Below, piece by piece: positions 8,293-16,256 of a DNA stretch of 48,271 nt (position 1 is its first letter; every line of letters begins with the position of its first letter). Below the pieces are notes generated by a model, which was not told where the DNA came from, did not search any database, and saw only the letters and a program-made list of their open reading frames with translations. A program made the position numbers and the translations under genes. The DNA comes from an uncultured Methanomicrobiales archaeon (GTDB lineage: Archaea; Halobacteriota; Methanomicrobia; Methanomicrobiales; Methanospirillaceae), in contig CAIKOD010000015.1 of the NCBI GenBank assembly GCA_903828975.1, forward strand, positions 1 to 48,271, in the 5' to 3' direction.

Positions 8293-9957
8293 TTACGAGA
8301 TCTCCTGGATAATCCGTCCGTTGCGGAAGATCGAGATCTTTCCTCCACTCTGTGAAACGACGATCCCGATTGCATTCGTCACCTGTGTGATCCCAGCAAC
8401 CGAGGCATGACGGGTCCCAAGTCCTTTCGGGATCTGAACATTGCTCATCTCTATGGTAATCCGGCGTGCTGCAGCCTCAATAAGGCCATCCCCGCTGACA
8501 ACGAATGCACCGTCGAGCTGGGCGAGTTCCTTGATCATCTCCCTGATCTCGCAGTTCGTGATCATCCGGCTCTCTTTTGCATGCCCCTCAAACGGGTTTA
8601 AGATCATCTGCTTCGACTTCGCCATGACATTAACGGCATCACCAATGATGAACGCGGTCCCGACAGATTTTCCCTCGCGTCCTTCCCGCGCAATCTCCAT
8701 ACTGATGTGAAAGGCCGCTTCAAATACCTCTTCTGCGACATCAGTGCCAGCAAGCACTTTATCTTTCCACATTGCCATGCTAATCCGGATACGGTCATGA
8801 CCTGAGTGGTTGGTGATATCATTTCCAACGCAGAGTATTTCAGAGATTTTCCCGGATTCATCCCGGACCGGTTTGTTCGTCCAGGCAATCCATACCGCTT
8901 CCCCACCCCTGAGGATATTTTCATTTATATGGATGTCCCCCTCACTCCCGGATCGGGAGAGGTCACCCATCATGCTGATTACTTCTTTCGCAGAGTGCGA
9001 GGTTGGGGAGATAATCGTCCCGACAATACTTTTTCCGACCACTTCTGCCGCAGACCAGCCAAAAAATGCCTGTGCGGCCTTGTTGAAGAAGGTGATAGTC
9101 CCCTCGGCATCTACCTTCAGAATAATACTCTGCGAGTCCTGGACAAGTTCACGGTACTTAATTTCCGCCTGTTTCACCGCCTCGAGGAGCCTCACCCGTT
9201 CCGTGGTGTCCTCGGCTATAAACGTGTCCCCTTTAGCCGGGTCAGCGGGGTCGACCGGCCTGATCCTCAGGCGGCAGTTGAACGTACTTCCATCCTTCCG
9301 GCGCAGTTCCGTATCAGCATTGCCCCATCCCTGTCCGTCGATCCGGATGGACAGTTCCCTGCAGGCACGGTCGTATTCTTCCCTGCCCGGGAAAATAACA
9401 GGCATTTCCTTATCGATAAGTTCGCCCTCGGTATACCCGAGCACAGAGTACATCGGTGTATTGATCCATTCGAATTTCCCATTTCTGACCCGGCTGATCG
9501 CCAGTGGTGTAGCAGAAAGTAATGCATTCAGCATCTCGTAGCGGGAGTTCTGCTCCCGTTCCAGCCGCTTTCTGAGCACGGCCTGTTTAATGATGTCAAG
9601 GAGCTCAGAAAGCGGGGTCCGGGCAGTAACGACCATCTCTGATGCATAATTGATGTCTTCGAGTACCACCTTATTACCGGGATTTCGGGCGTAGATGATG
9701 AACGGCGTGGTATTCCCCTGCTGTTTTAAGTATTTGAGGAACTCGACACCATTCATGTCTCCAAGGAACTCAATTCCATCCACGACAGGCAGGTGATAAT
9801 ACGAAACAATCACATCGTAGGCCCGGTTTTTCAGGACCTCAAGGGCCTGCTTTGTCGAATTGACGCTGTCCACCCGGACCTCCCCCATCCGCTCGAGATA
9901 GGACCGGGTTGCATCAATAAGGTCAGTATTGTCATGCACGAGAAGGACAGTAATCAT
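8293..9957 (-). CDS. REC-PAS-PAS-diadenylate cyclase (c-di-AMP synthase)
   Basis: The 554-residue protein has four parts: a receiver-like domain (1-125), two PAS domains (about 140-265 and 270-385), and a C-terminal DisA_N/DAC domain (about 395-554). The DAC active-site motifs are present: DGA at 482-484 and RH at 516-517 in GLGTRHASVAGIT. The product should be c-di-AMP, made from two ATP. The receiver looks inactive: the phospho-acceptor Asp is Tyr53 (VSYYHLP), one of the acidic pair is His8 (LVHDN), and the conserved Lys is not seen. Control therefore probably comes through the PAS domains. It is transcribed alone. Confidence 0.85.
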   Translation of the reverse strand: MITVLLVHDNTDLIDATRSYLERMGEVRVDSVNSTKQALEVLKNRAYDVIVSYYHLPVVDGIEFLGDMNGVEFLKYLKQQGNTTPFIIYARNPGNKVVLEDINYASEMVVTARTPLSELLDIIKQAVLRKRLEREQNSRYEMLNALLSATPLAISRVRNGKFEWINTPMYSVLGYTEGELIDKEMPVIFPGREEYDRACRELSIRIDGQGWGNADTELRRKDGSTFNCRLRIRPVDPADPAKGDTFIAEDTTERVRLLEAVKQAEIKYRELVQDSQSIILKVDAEGTITFFNKAAQAFFGWSAAEVVGKSIVGTIISPTSHSAKEVISMMGDLSRSGSEGDIHINENILRGGEAVWIAWTNKPVRDESGKISEILCVGNDITNHSGHDRIRISMAMWKDKVLAGTDVAEEVFEAAFHISMEIAREGREGKSVGTAFIIGDAVNVMAKSKQMILNPFEGHAKESRMITNCEIREMIKELAQLDGAFVVSGDGLIEAAARRITIEMSNVQIPKGLGTRHASVAGITQVTNAIGIVVSQSGGKISIFRNGRIIQEIS

Positions 9958-10049
9958 GGGGCACCCATGGCCGGAACCAGCCAGGAATAGTACAGAATAA
10001 TAGGGTATGAAAGGATTAAATAATTAGCGTTACTGGGAAATTTGAAAAA

Positions 10050-11513
10050 TTAGTGGGTATATGACCTTCGATCCCTTTGCCCTGAGGACCGTTGCCCACC
10101 CCTGTTGTTACTTGCGGGGTGCGGGCTCTTGTACGCCTCCCTTCTCCGGGGAGGCCTGTTGTTCCGCTCCCGTTTCTCATCATCCCTTGGGATTGGAGCC
10201 TGGGATGGAGAATCAATCTTTGGCCGGGCCTTGTCCGTCATAAAGAGGAGCGCCGCGGCAAGGTCAAGCGACGTGAATTCCTCGCCCATCATTGCCTGGG
10301 CACGCAGGCGGTAATTATCAAGGTCTTCCTTCTCGATAGCTTCCCGTATTTTTGTAAGTGCCTGGAGTGTCCGCTGCTCCTCAAGGTCCTGGTCACTCGG
10401 GATGAAGTCGGGTGTTATCCTCACGTTTGCATACCGCTGTATGTCACGGAGCTTCCAGACTTCTTTGCCTGACACGAAGGTAAAGGAGCGTCCTGATCTT
10501 CCTGCGCGAGCAGTCCTCCCGATCCGGTGGACGTAATATTCCGGGTCCTGTGGAACATCAAAATTGAATACCGCTTCAATATCATCGATATCTAATCCAC
10601 GGGCAGCGACATCGGTCGCGATGAGGATGTCCGTCACACCACTGCGGAACTTAGCCATTACACGTTCCCGCTGGCTCTGGCTCATATCCCCGTGGAGGCC
10701 CTCTGCCGCGTAACCTCTTGAATTAAGGCGGCTCGTTATTTCATCGACCCGCCGTTTGGTATTGCTGAAAACCAGCGATAACTTGGGGTTATAGCGGTCA
10801 AGGAGCCGGCACAATGCCTCGATTTTGTCGCCCTCCCTCATTTCGTAGTAGAACTGCTCAATCGTAGGTACCGTGAGCTGGGCATGGACTACCTTGACAT
10901 GTTTCGGGGTCCTTTGGTACTTCTTTGCCAGTTCCATGATTGGCGCGGCCATGGTCGCAGAGAACAGGACGGTCTGCCTTTTTTCGGGCGTTCTCCCAAG
11001 AATGTCCCCGATATCGTCACGGAACCCCATATCTAGCATCTCGTCTGCCTCGTCAAGGACGACAACCTTAACATTGGAGAGGTCAAGTGACCGGCGGTGA
11101 AGGTGGTCTATGATCCGCCCGGGTGTACCGATAACGACCTGTACACCTTTTTTCAGTGCGGTGAGTTGCCGTTCAATTGGCTGGCCGCCGTAGACTGGGA
11201 TGATCATGATACCCGGGAGGTACTTACCAAGTTTGGCGAGCTCCTCGGAGACCTGGATGGCAAGTTCGCGGGTCGGGCACATGACAAGGGCCTGCACCCG
11301 GCGGTCATTCTGATCTATCTTCCCGAGCAGCGGGAGACCATAGGCAGCGGTCTTGCCGGACCCGGTATGGGCCTGGCCGATTACATCGTGGCCTTCGATG
11401 AGCATGGGTATTGCCAGTGCCTGGATAGGCGTCGGTTCTTCGAACCCGAGGTCAGTGATAGCCTTCTCGAGCTCCTTTGACAGTTCAAGGTCAGGAAATG
11501 ATATTGTTTTCAT
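10050..11513 (-). CDS. DEAD-box ATP-dependent RNA helicase
   Basis: From the ATG at 11513 the protein has 487 residues and all core motifs: Q motif (FEEPTPIQ), motif I AHTGSGKT (48-55), TPGR, DEAD in VLDEADEML, SAT, and in the second RecA domain ATDVAARGLDID and HRIGRTARAGR. The C-terminal tail is Arg/Gly/Pro-rich and probably binds RNA. It would unwind structured RNA in ribosome assembly or cold adaptation. A longer frame from 11579 adds 22 residues that do not fit the family; the shorter start is preceded by GGTGAACCACCT. The gene is monocistronic and marks the border of the repeat island that begins upstream of it. Confidence 0.9.
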   Translation of the reverse strand: MKTISFPDLELSKELEKAITDLGFEEPTPIQALAIPMLIEGHDVIGQAHTGSGKTAAYGLPLLGKIDQNDRRVQALVMCPTRELAIQVSEELAKLGKYLPGIMIIPVYGGQPIERQLTALKKGVQVVIGTPGRIIDHLHRRSLDLSNVKVVVLDEADEMLDMGFRDDIGDILGRTPEKRQTVLFSATMAAPIMELAKKYQRTPKHVKVVHAQLTVPTIEQFYYEMREGDKIEALCRLLDRYNPKLSLVFSNTKRRVDEITSRLNSRGYAAEGLHGDMSQSQRERVMAKFRSGVTDILIATDVAARGLDIDDIEAVFNFDVPQDPEYYVHRIGRTARAGRSGRSFTFVSGKEVWKLRDIQRYANVRITPDFIPSDQDLEEQRTLQALTKIREAIEKEDLDNYRLRAQAMMGEEFTSLDLAAALLFMTDKARPKIDSPSQAPIPRDDEKRERNNRPPRRREAYKSPHPASNNRGGQRSSGQRDRRSYTH

Positions 11514-11688
11514 AGGTGGTTCACCATAGACCACTCCGGACCATGTAACTTCCAAGGATACGTGAGAATGTATGACCACTCGCAGAAAAATGAAATAATT
11601 GGCCCGTTTGATCGATGTTATACATAGGTGCTCCCGGGTTAAGAGTGTTGGGGTGGAGGTAATTGTGATACAAAAAAACTTCGAACAG

Positions 11689-11822
11689 AATCACAGCAAC
11701 GGGGGTGGGCGGGATCACCGAATCTTACTCTGATTCCTCATCAACCCCCTTTGCCCCCTATATATTCCTGCTGAGAATCACGAAAAGCAGAGAAACCCTA
11801 TTGGGGTCGTCGAGCCGGTGGG
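11689..11822 (-). repeat. Tail-repeat copy A (diverged)
   Basis: This is the most diverged copy of the ~216-bp repeat family. It keeps the left block (GGTGGGCGGGATCACCGAA), the TTCCTCATCAACCCCC segment and the right block ACCCTATTGGGGTCG. The core has drifted to CTATATATTCCTGC. It precedes the first TA pair. Confidence 0.65.
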
Positions 11823-11945
11823 AAGTGCGTTGATCCGCGAAAAAAAGCAAGCACAGAGACGAAAAACGCAGTTATAAAAGGATTATATCATAACGATCAC
11901 ACACAATATTGAATTCAATCCCCGCAGGAAATACATTCGTTAGAT

Positions 11946-11965
11946 ATATGTGTACATATGTGTAC
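11946..11965. promoter_or_regulatory. Tandem 10-bp repeat, likely TA operator
   Basis: ATATGTGTAC occurs twice in direct succession ten bases before the antitoxin start at 11975. A 10-bp spacing puts both copies on one helix face, as expected for dimeric antitoxin binding and autoregulation (inference). Confidence 0.45.
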
Positions 11966-11974
11966 TTTTATTCT

Positions 11975-12208
11975 ATGCAGATCCCATGCCTCCGCGTCAA
12001 TCCATATACAAAAGAACGTCTTGATAAATTGAAAATTCATCCACGGGAGAGTTATAATGATGTTATTGAACGTCTGCTTTTAATGACCGTGGATGACGAA
12101 CCGTTGTCACAGGAAGAACTCGAGGGGGTTCATGAATCTTTACAGGAATTTAAATCGGGCCGTTCAGTTACTCATGAGCAAATCAAAAAAGACCTTGGAT
12201 TGCTTTAA
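11975..12208 (+). CDS. Antitoxin of RelE-type TA pair 1 (DUF7557-like)
   Basis: The 77-residue protein begins MQIPCLRVNPYTKERLDKLK, with HPRESYNDVIERLL as the helix-turn-helix-like part of a ribbon-helix-helix-like fold. The acidic C-terminus (DEPLSQEELEGVHESLQEFK) should wrap and neutralise the toxin. I use the ATG at 11975; a longer frame from 11909 would run over the tandem operator repeats. It directly abuts the RelE gene, the order typical of type II TA operons. A close relative is the antitoxin at 27552-27788. Confidence 0.75.
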   Translation: MQIPCLRVNPYTKERLDKLKIHPRESYNDVIERLLLMTVDDEPLSQEELEGVHESLQEFKSGRSVTHEQIKKDLGLL

Positions 12209-12466
12209 ATGGCGTATCAGATACACTATTCGCCTCATGCAGAGCGTGATCTGAAAAAATTGCCAAAGGATACACAGATTCGAATTGTCACGGCATTAGA
12301 TTCCCTGATGAATAACCCGGAAAAGCATCTGAAGCGTTTAGCAGATTTACCGTTATTTTCATTCCGGGTCGGAGAATTCAGGATAATACTCAATATTGAT
12401 GATGAATATTCAATAATAAAAATCCTGAAAATTGGAAAGCGTAACAAGATATATGATAATTTGTAA
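12209..12466 (+). CDS. RelE/ParE-family toxin, TA pair 1
   Basis: The 85-residue protein shows the RelE/ParE layout: an N-terminal strand and two helices (YSPHAERDLKKLPKDTQIRI), a partner-facing LPLFSFRVGEFRIILNI strand pair, and the terminal KIGKRNKIYDNL in which the Lys/Arg residues contact mRNA or ribosome. RelE-type toxins cleave mRNA in the ribosomal A site. The ATG follows the antitoxin TAA with no gap, ensuring coupled translation. It is the first cargo unit of the repeat array. Confidence 0.85.
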   Translation: MAYQIHYSPHAERDLKKLPKDTQIRIVTALDSLMNNPEKHLKRLADLPLFSFRVGEFRIILNIDDEYSIIKILKIGKRNKIYDNL

Positions 12467-12469
12467 GGT

Positions 12470-12580
12470 TTCCAAGCCTCCTCCTTTCGCCCCTCCTTGT
12501 TCAAGCCACCGATCCCAAACAGGGCGGGAAGCCCTATTGGGATCGCCCTAACGGCAGTGGACAAATGAGATTGTTAAAGT
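12470..12580 (-). repeat. Tail-repeat copy B (core partly lost)
   Basis: Copy B begins four bases after the toxin stop. It keeps GCCTCCTCCTTTCGCCCCTCC and the right block GGCGGGAAGCCCTATTGGGA, but the conserved core between them is replaced by TTGTTCAAGCCACCGATCCC. It separates TA pairs 1 and 2. Confidence 0.7.
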
Positions 12581-12783
12581 TAATTAGGTTTACACAAAAT
12601 TTTGTCAGGGCGAATATCAGGACACGATTTGATACCCGTAAACATCACCCAGTTAATGCTTCCGATGCCCTGTTAATCAGAAAGAACGAAACAAATTTAG
12701 GTAAAAAAGACTAAAAAGTATATTTGTTCCAAAAGAGCATTTTGTCCAAATGACACAGTAACAACGTAGTAAAGGGAGTACAT

Positions 12784-13062
12784 ATGGTAAGAAAAGGTGA
12801 CCAAACGACTGAAAAGGTTCTCGTTACTCCGGCCACCAAGCAGGAGCTGAACGCTATTAAACTGCCGGGAGAGAGATACGGAGATGTCGTTGCCCGGTTG
12901 GTGCGGGAACGAAAACAACAGGACTATATCGCCCATTTATTAAATGTTGCGAAGGAAGGCGATTTCGTACGCATGGACAGTGATGAGGAATATACCGAAA
13001 TCAAGGATGAGGTGAAGCGTTCTGCACCTCGAGATAGAACGGCATGTTCTCCAATACATTAA
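12784..13062 (+). CDS. Antitoxin of RelE-type TA pair 2 (extended C-terminus)
   Basis: The first 75 residues (TEKVLVTPATKQELNAIK, then RYGDVVARLVRE and the acidic EGDFVRMDSDEEYTEIKDE) match the short antitoxins of pairs 3 and 5. The reading frame then continues for about 17 residues (VKRSAPRDRTACSPIH) across the beginning of the toxin gene and ends at 13060-13062, so the two genes overlap by about 41 bases. In sibling pairs the antitoxin stops right at the toxin start, so a frame change or lost stop is likely here. A GGGAG sequence lies before the ATG, and two TTTGT-CCAAA-like sequences further upstream may be operators. Confidence 0.7.
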   Translation: MVRKGDQTTEKVLVTPATKQELNAIKLPGERYGDVVARLVRERKQQDYIAHLLNVAKEGDFVRMDSDEEYTEIKDEVKRSAPRDRTACSPIH

Positions 13063-13279
13063 CAATCTGCCGGATAAAGACCGTCGGATAATCAAGGAAC
13101 ACCTGGTTCAGCTTGAAGATCCGATCAATGCAAGGGATGTGGAATTACTGCGCGATGGAGTATGTCGTATACACATTGCTCATTCATACACGACATTCTT
13201 TGTCGTGTTGCCTGACAGGATCCGAATCCTGGATGTGTTGACAATCGAGCAAGCCCACAAGAAGTATCAACGGGTTTGA
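13022..13279 (+). CDS. RelE/ParE-family toxin, TA pair 2, non-canonical start
   Basis: In the +1 frame relative to the antitoxin, an 85-codon stretch encodes LHLEIERHVLQYINNLPDKD at the start, then CRIHIAHSYTTFFVV and ILDVLTIEQAHKKYQRV at the end, a complete RelE-like toxin closely resembling those of pairs 3 and 5. No ATG, GTG or TTG is available at its beginning. The first usable codon is CTG at 13022, with an excellent GAGGTGA ribosome-binding site six bases before it. Either CTG is used or a one-base change has damaged the original start. It may be active, weakly expressed or dead. Confidence 0.65.
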   Translation: MHLEIERHVLQYINNLPDKDRRIIKEHLVQLEDPINARDVELLRDGVCRIHIAHSYTTFFVVLPDRIRILDVLTIEQAHKKYQRV

Positions 13280-13374
13280 GAGAAACTGTATAGCCGTCAG
13301 CCAATTAAGAATAGCACAGTAAACACAACCAAGATCCCGTGGTCGACCTGGGACGAGTGAGAAAGTAAATGTAT

Positions 13375-13565
13375 CAGGGTTTATTATCACAACCCCTGTT
13401 CATCTTGGTGGGCGGGATCACAGAACCTTACCCAAGTTTCCTCATCAATCCCCTGAACTTCTCCCTCATCATCCCCAGCCTCCTCCCTTTTGTCCTCCAT
13501 ATACATCCAGCCACCTATGACGAACAGCACGGAAAGACCGGATCGTCTGGACGACGGGGATCATG
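13375..13565 (-). repeat. Tail-repeat copy C (nearly full)
   Basis: Left end TTTATTATCACAACCCCTGT, core CATATACATCCAGCCACC, right block CACGGAAAGACCGGATCG. On the minus strand it reads VIGGWMYMEDKREEAGDDEG in frame. It lies between TA pairs 2 and 3. Confidence 0.85.
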
Positions 13566-13745
13566 GATGTTGAAATGTCTGAATTCGGGGGGTTTTCCCC
13601 GGACTTGTCTCTATGGATGGGAGACTCCGACTCCGGTAATATCCCATGATCATTTTTAAAAAGAACGTGAGTAGCAGAGTCCGGGTAGTACGCCAGGGTC
13701 ATATTGTACGTGTTTTAAATATTTACCAATTTTACAATATGTACC

Positions 13746-13940
13746 ATGAATCTTATAAAAAGAATTCCTGTCACCGAATCTGTCTGGAAAGAACTCGCAG
13801 AGATGCGGTCTGCAGGCCAGACCTATGATGAACTTCTTGCTGAGATGATCGAACTTCGTAAGAAGCGCCGGCTCGTTGATGATATCCATCATTCGATTGA
13901 GGATGATGATTTTGTTCCGCTTTCGGAGATAATAGAGTGA
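13746..13940 (+). CDS. Antitoxin of RelE-type TA pair 3
   Basis: The 64-residue protein has an N-terminal strand LIKRIPVTESVWKELAEM, a short helix pair around QTYDELLAEMIELRKKRR and an acidic tail IEDDDFVPLSEIIE. It resembles the antitoxins at 12784 and 19802 (KRIPVT-x-W signature) and should bind DNA and the toxin. Its TGA overlaps the GTG start of the toxin. An AT-rich promoter (TTTAAATATTTACC, about 13714-13727) precedes it. Confidence 0.75.
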   Translation: MNLIKRIPVTESVWKELAEMRSAGQTYDELLAEMIELRKKRRLVDDIHHSIEDDDFVPLSEIIE

Positions 13941-14227
13941 GTTTCCAGGTTCTTATTAAGCGTAAATCTGTTGAGGCAATCAACGAGCTGCCAAGCAAGA
14001 CCCGTCGTATTGTCCATGATACTCTCAAGTCTCTCGAGCAGGACCCGTATCCCGGTACCGGTGGTGACAAAAAGTTATTGCATCAGGAAGAAGGGATAGA
14101 AGTGTACAGATTCCATATCGGGAGAAGCTATACGGCATTCTATACAATTGATATCAGAAGCCATGTTGTCCAGGTTCATGATGTCATGACAATCGGACAG
14201 GCACATAAAAGATATGGCCGGATTTAA
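13937..14227 (+). CDS. RelE/ParE-family toxin, TA pair 3
   Basis: The 96-residue protein starts with GTG at 13937, overlapping the antitoxin stop by four bases. It shows the family layout: an N-terminal strand and helices (KSVEAINELPSKTRRIVHDT), the central strands YRFHIGRSYTAFYTID, and the C-terminal VMTIGQAHKRYGRI. The HKRYGR ending is shared with pairs 2 and 5, so these three toxins form one subfamily. The expected activity is ribosome-dependent mRNA cleavage. Confidence 0.85.
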   Translation: MSFQVLIKRKSVEAINELPSKTRRIVHDTLKSLEQDPYPGTGGDKKLLHQEEGIEVYRFHIGRSYTAFYTIDIRSHVVQVHDVMTIGQAHKRYGRI

Positions 14228-14286
14228 TTATATCTCCTCCATTGGAAGGATCTATCCGGTCTGCTTCCCGTGAGACCTGGAGACAG

Positions 14287-14455
14287 CCCCAACGTGGTGA
14301 TCAGGTTTCAGAATCCACAATCCCCTCTACCTCTACCACCTCGTCCCCTTCCTCCTCCTTACGTCCTTCCATATACATCCAGCCGCCAATCACGAATAAT
14401 ACGGGAAGCCAAACCGGGATCACATGAACTGTGGAAAACGAATGACTCCCGATAA
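14287..14455 (-). repeat. Tail-repeat copy D
   Basis: Core CATATACATCCAGCCGCCAA and right block ACGGGAAGCCAAACCGGGAT are clear; the left end is diverged. On the minus strand the core reads VLFVIGGWMYMEGRKEE. It lies between TA pairs 3 and 4. Confidence 0.85.
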
Positions 14456-14540
14456 TTGATTTAGGCTATCACAATTCCAGAACATATCGAATAAGTGGAA
14501 CAGGGGGAGAACTCCGGATTCCTATTTAACAGAAAAGAGG

Positions 14541-14558
14541 ATAATTATAATAATTATA
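14541..14558. promoter_or_regulatory. Tandem 9-bp AT repeat before TA pair 4
   Basis: ATAATTATA occurs twice head to tail, 19 bases before the antitoxin ATG. It may serve as promoter element, antitoxin operator or both. Confidence 0.4.
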
Positions 14559-14577
14559 ATTGTTATATCTGATATAT

Positions 14578-14772
14578 ATGTCACAGTCCGGATCAACCAC
14601 AATTGCCATCTCTGTAGAGACAAAGGAAATGATAAGGACACTTGGCGAAAAAGGTGAAACATATGATGCAATAATTCGCCGCATATTCCACAAAGTCGGG
14701 ATGAAAGACCTTGATTCACGCTGGAATTTAATTCTCGAAAACGATGAGTTTCTTTCACTGGAAAATCTCTGA
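14578..14772 (+). CDS. Antitoxin of RelE-type TA pair 4
   Basis: The 64-residue protein starts at the ATG at 14578, following the AT-rich operator-like repeats. TTIAISVETKEMIRTLGEK and ETYDAIIRRIF form a ribbon-helix-helix-like DNA-binding part, and the tail NLILENDEFLSLENL should contact the toxin. Its TGA overlaps the toxin ATG (TGATG). It is a distinct sequence type from antitoxins 1-3, so the array has collected different TA lineages. Confidence 0.75.
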   Translation: MSQSGSTTIAISVETKEMIRTLGEKGETYDAIIRRIFHKVGMKDLDSRWNLILENDEFLSLENL

Positions 14773-15035
14773 TGTTTGAGATTATAGTTTCGAAAACCTT
14801 TCAGAAACAGTTTCATTCACTTTCCCAGGATGATCAGAAACGTATTCGACAAGGACTGCCAATTCTGGCAGAAGATCCCTTCACCCCGAGATCCGGTGCA
14901 GATATAAAATCTTTACAACAGACAGTACCAAAAAAATACCGGTTAAGAATCGGAGAAGTGAGAATTATTTATTCAATACGTGACGAAAAGATACTGATTA
15001 TTGAGGTATTCAGAAGGCGACAGGGATATTCCTGA
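14772..15035 (+). CDS. RelE/ParE-family toxin, TA pair 4
   Basis: This 87-residue toxin begins MFEIIVSKTFQKQFHSLSQD, followed by the helical pair, LRIGEVRIIYSIRDEKILII as the core hairpin and the basic EVFRRRQGYS end. It is a RelE-type endoribonuclease by fold. It overlaps the antitoxin stop by one base, so translation is coupled. It is followed within about five bases by repeat copy E. Confidence 0.85.
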   Translation: MFEIIVSKTFQKQFHSLSQDDQKRIRQGLPILAEDPFTPRSGADIKSLQQTVPKKYRLRIGEVRIIYSIRDEKILIIEVFRRRQGYS

Positions 15036-15037
15036 TC

Positions 15038-15252
15038 ATAGAGTTTATTATCACAAACCCTGTTCACAGGAGTGGGCGGGCGGGATTATAGAGGATTACT
15101 CTGATCCATCCCCAATCCCCTGCACCTCTCCCTCCTCGTCCCCGGCCTCCTCCCTTCGCCCCTCCCTATACATCCAGCCACCAATCACAAATAATACGGG
15201 AAGCCCGATCGGGATCGTATGAACGCCCCAAACGGATGTGATTGTAAAAGTA
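15038..15252 (-). repeat. Tail-repeat copy E (full length)
   Basis: A full ~215-bp copy running from GAGTTTATTATCACAAACCC through the core CTATACATCCAGCCACCAAT to AAGCCCGATCGGGATCG. On the minus strand it reads VLFVIGGWMYREGRREEAGD in frame and ends at a stop. It is followed directly by copy F. Confidence 0.9.
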
Positions 15253-15425
15253 TCGAGGGTATATTATCGCAATCCCGGTAAAAAGGGGTGATTGGGAAGG
15301 GGTTATGAAGGATTATTCTGACTCATCCCCGATATCCTTCACCTCGTTCTCTTCGTCCCCGGCCAGGAAGCCCGATTGGGATTGCAGTACCGGCGGGGGA
15401 CGGGTGAGATCGTAAAAGTTGGTTA
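15253..15425 (-). repeat. Tail-repeat copy F (about 49-bp internal deletion)
   Basis: Copy F keeps both outer parts but lacks the core: CGTCCCCGGCC joins directly to AGGAAGCCCGATTGGGAT. The offset to copy E at the right block is 167 bp instead of ~216, which defines the deletion. Confidence 0.85.
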
Positions 15426-15509
15426 AGGAGGACCTGATGCGAATATCTTCTGGAATCTTGATAACTAGGACCGGGCAATTTTTAAGGTATCTATTCCCAC
15501 CCGAAAATT

Positions 15510-16256
15510 CTAAAGCTGAAAATATTTATCCTTCTTCCCGGTACTTTTTTCAGTGTGGTGCTGCTTCACCATGAGACCCGCGCGGAGAAGGCTGTCAAAA
15601 GTACCGGCATCACTCCAGTACCCTTCTAAAATTGAAAAATTCATCAATCCTTTTCGGACGTATTCATTGTTTACATCAGTGATTTCAAGCTCGCCCCGAC
15701 CAGATGGTTTTAGTGTTTTAATGATATCAAAGACCTCTGCATCATACATGTATAATCCGGTAACCGCAAAATTTGATTTTGGTTCCTTTGGCTTTTCTTC
15801 AATGGAGAGAATCCGGTCACCTTCAATTTCAACAACCCCAAACCGGCGGGCGTCCGGAACTTCTTTAAGGAAAATCATGGCGCCGGATGAAAAGGATTTT
15901 GTTGCATCCCTGATAGAGTCCTGAAAAATATTATCGCCGAGAATGACTGTTACAGGTTCTCCGTCGGCCCAGTGCTCAGCTAAACCTAAAGCATGTGCAA
16001 TTCCCCCGGCAGTTTCCTGGATTTCATAGGTGAAATGCGCACCCCATTCGGTTCCCGATCCCAGCAATTCCAGAAAATGTCCTGCGTGCCCCCGTCCGGA
16101 CACGATCATGATTTCAGTAATAGCGGCATCAAGAAGTGTCTGTAATGGATAGTAGAGCATGGGTTTGTCATAGACCGGAAGAAGATGTTTATTGGTCACT
16201 TTGGTCAGGGGCATTAATCGTGACCCGGTCCCGCCGGCAAGAATTACTCCTTTCAT
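15510..16256 (-). CDS. rfbA: Glucose-1-phosphate thymidylyltransferase
   Basis: The 248-residue enzyme has the nucleotidyltransferase signature GVILAGGTGSRLMPLTKVTN at its start, then KPMLYYPLQTL, the metal-binding GDNIF loop and EIEGDRILSIEEKPKEPKSN. It makes dTDP-glucose from dTTP and glucose-1-phosphate, the first step of dTDP-rhamnose synthesis. At 248 residues it is of the short form, lacking the extended C-terminus of ~290-residue bacterial enzymes. Its ATG overlaps the rfbD stop (ATGA), so it is the last gene of the operon rfbC-B-D-A. Confidence 0.9.
   Translation of the reverse strand: MKGVILAGGTGSRLMPLTKVTNKHLLPVYDKPMLYYPLQTLLDAAITEIMIVSGRGHAGHFLELLGSGTEWGAHFTYEIQETAGGIAHALGLAEHWADGEPVTVILGDNIFQDSIRDATKSFSSGAMIFLKEVPDARRFGVVEIEGDRILSIEEKPKEPKSNFAVTGLYMYDAEVFDIIKTLKPSGRGELEITDVNNEYVRKGLMNFSILEGYWSDAGTFDSLLRAGLMVKQHHTEKSTGKKDKYFQL

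Noticed and set aside
8806-9541. Two overlapping plus-strand frames of about 240 codons
   Set aside because: Both are antisense to the PAS domains of the diadenylate cyclase gene, which has clear motifs in its own frame.
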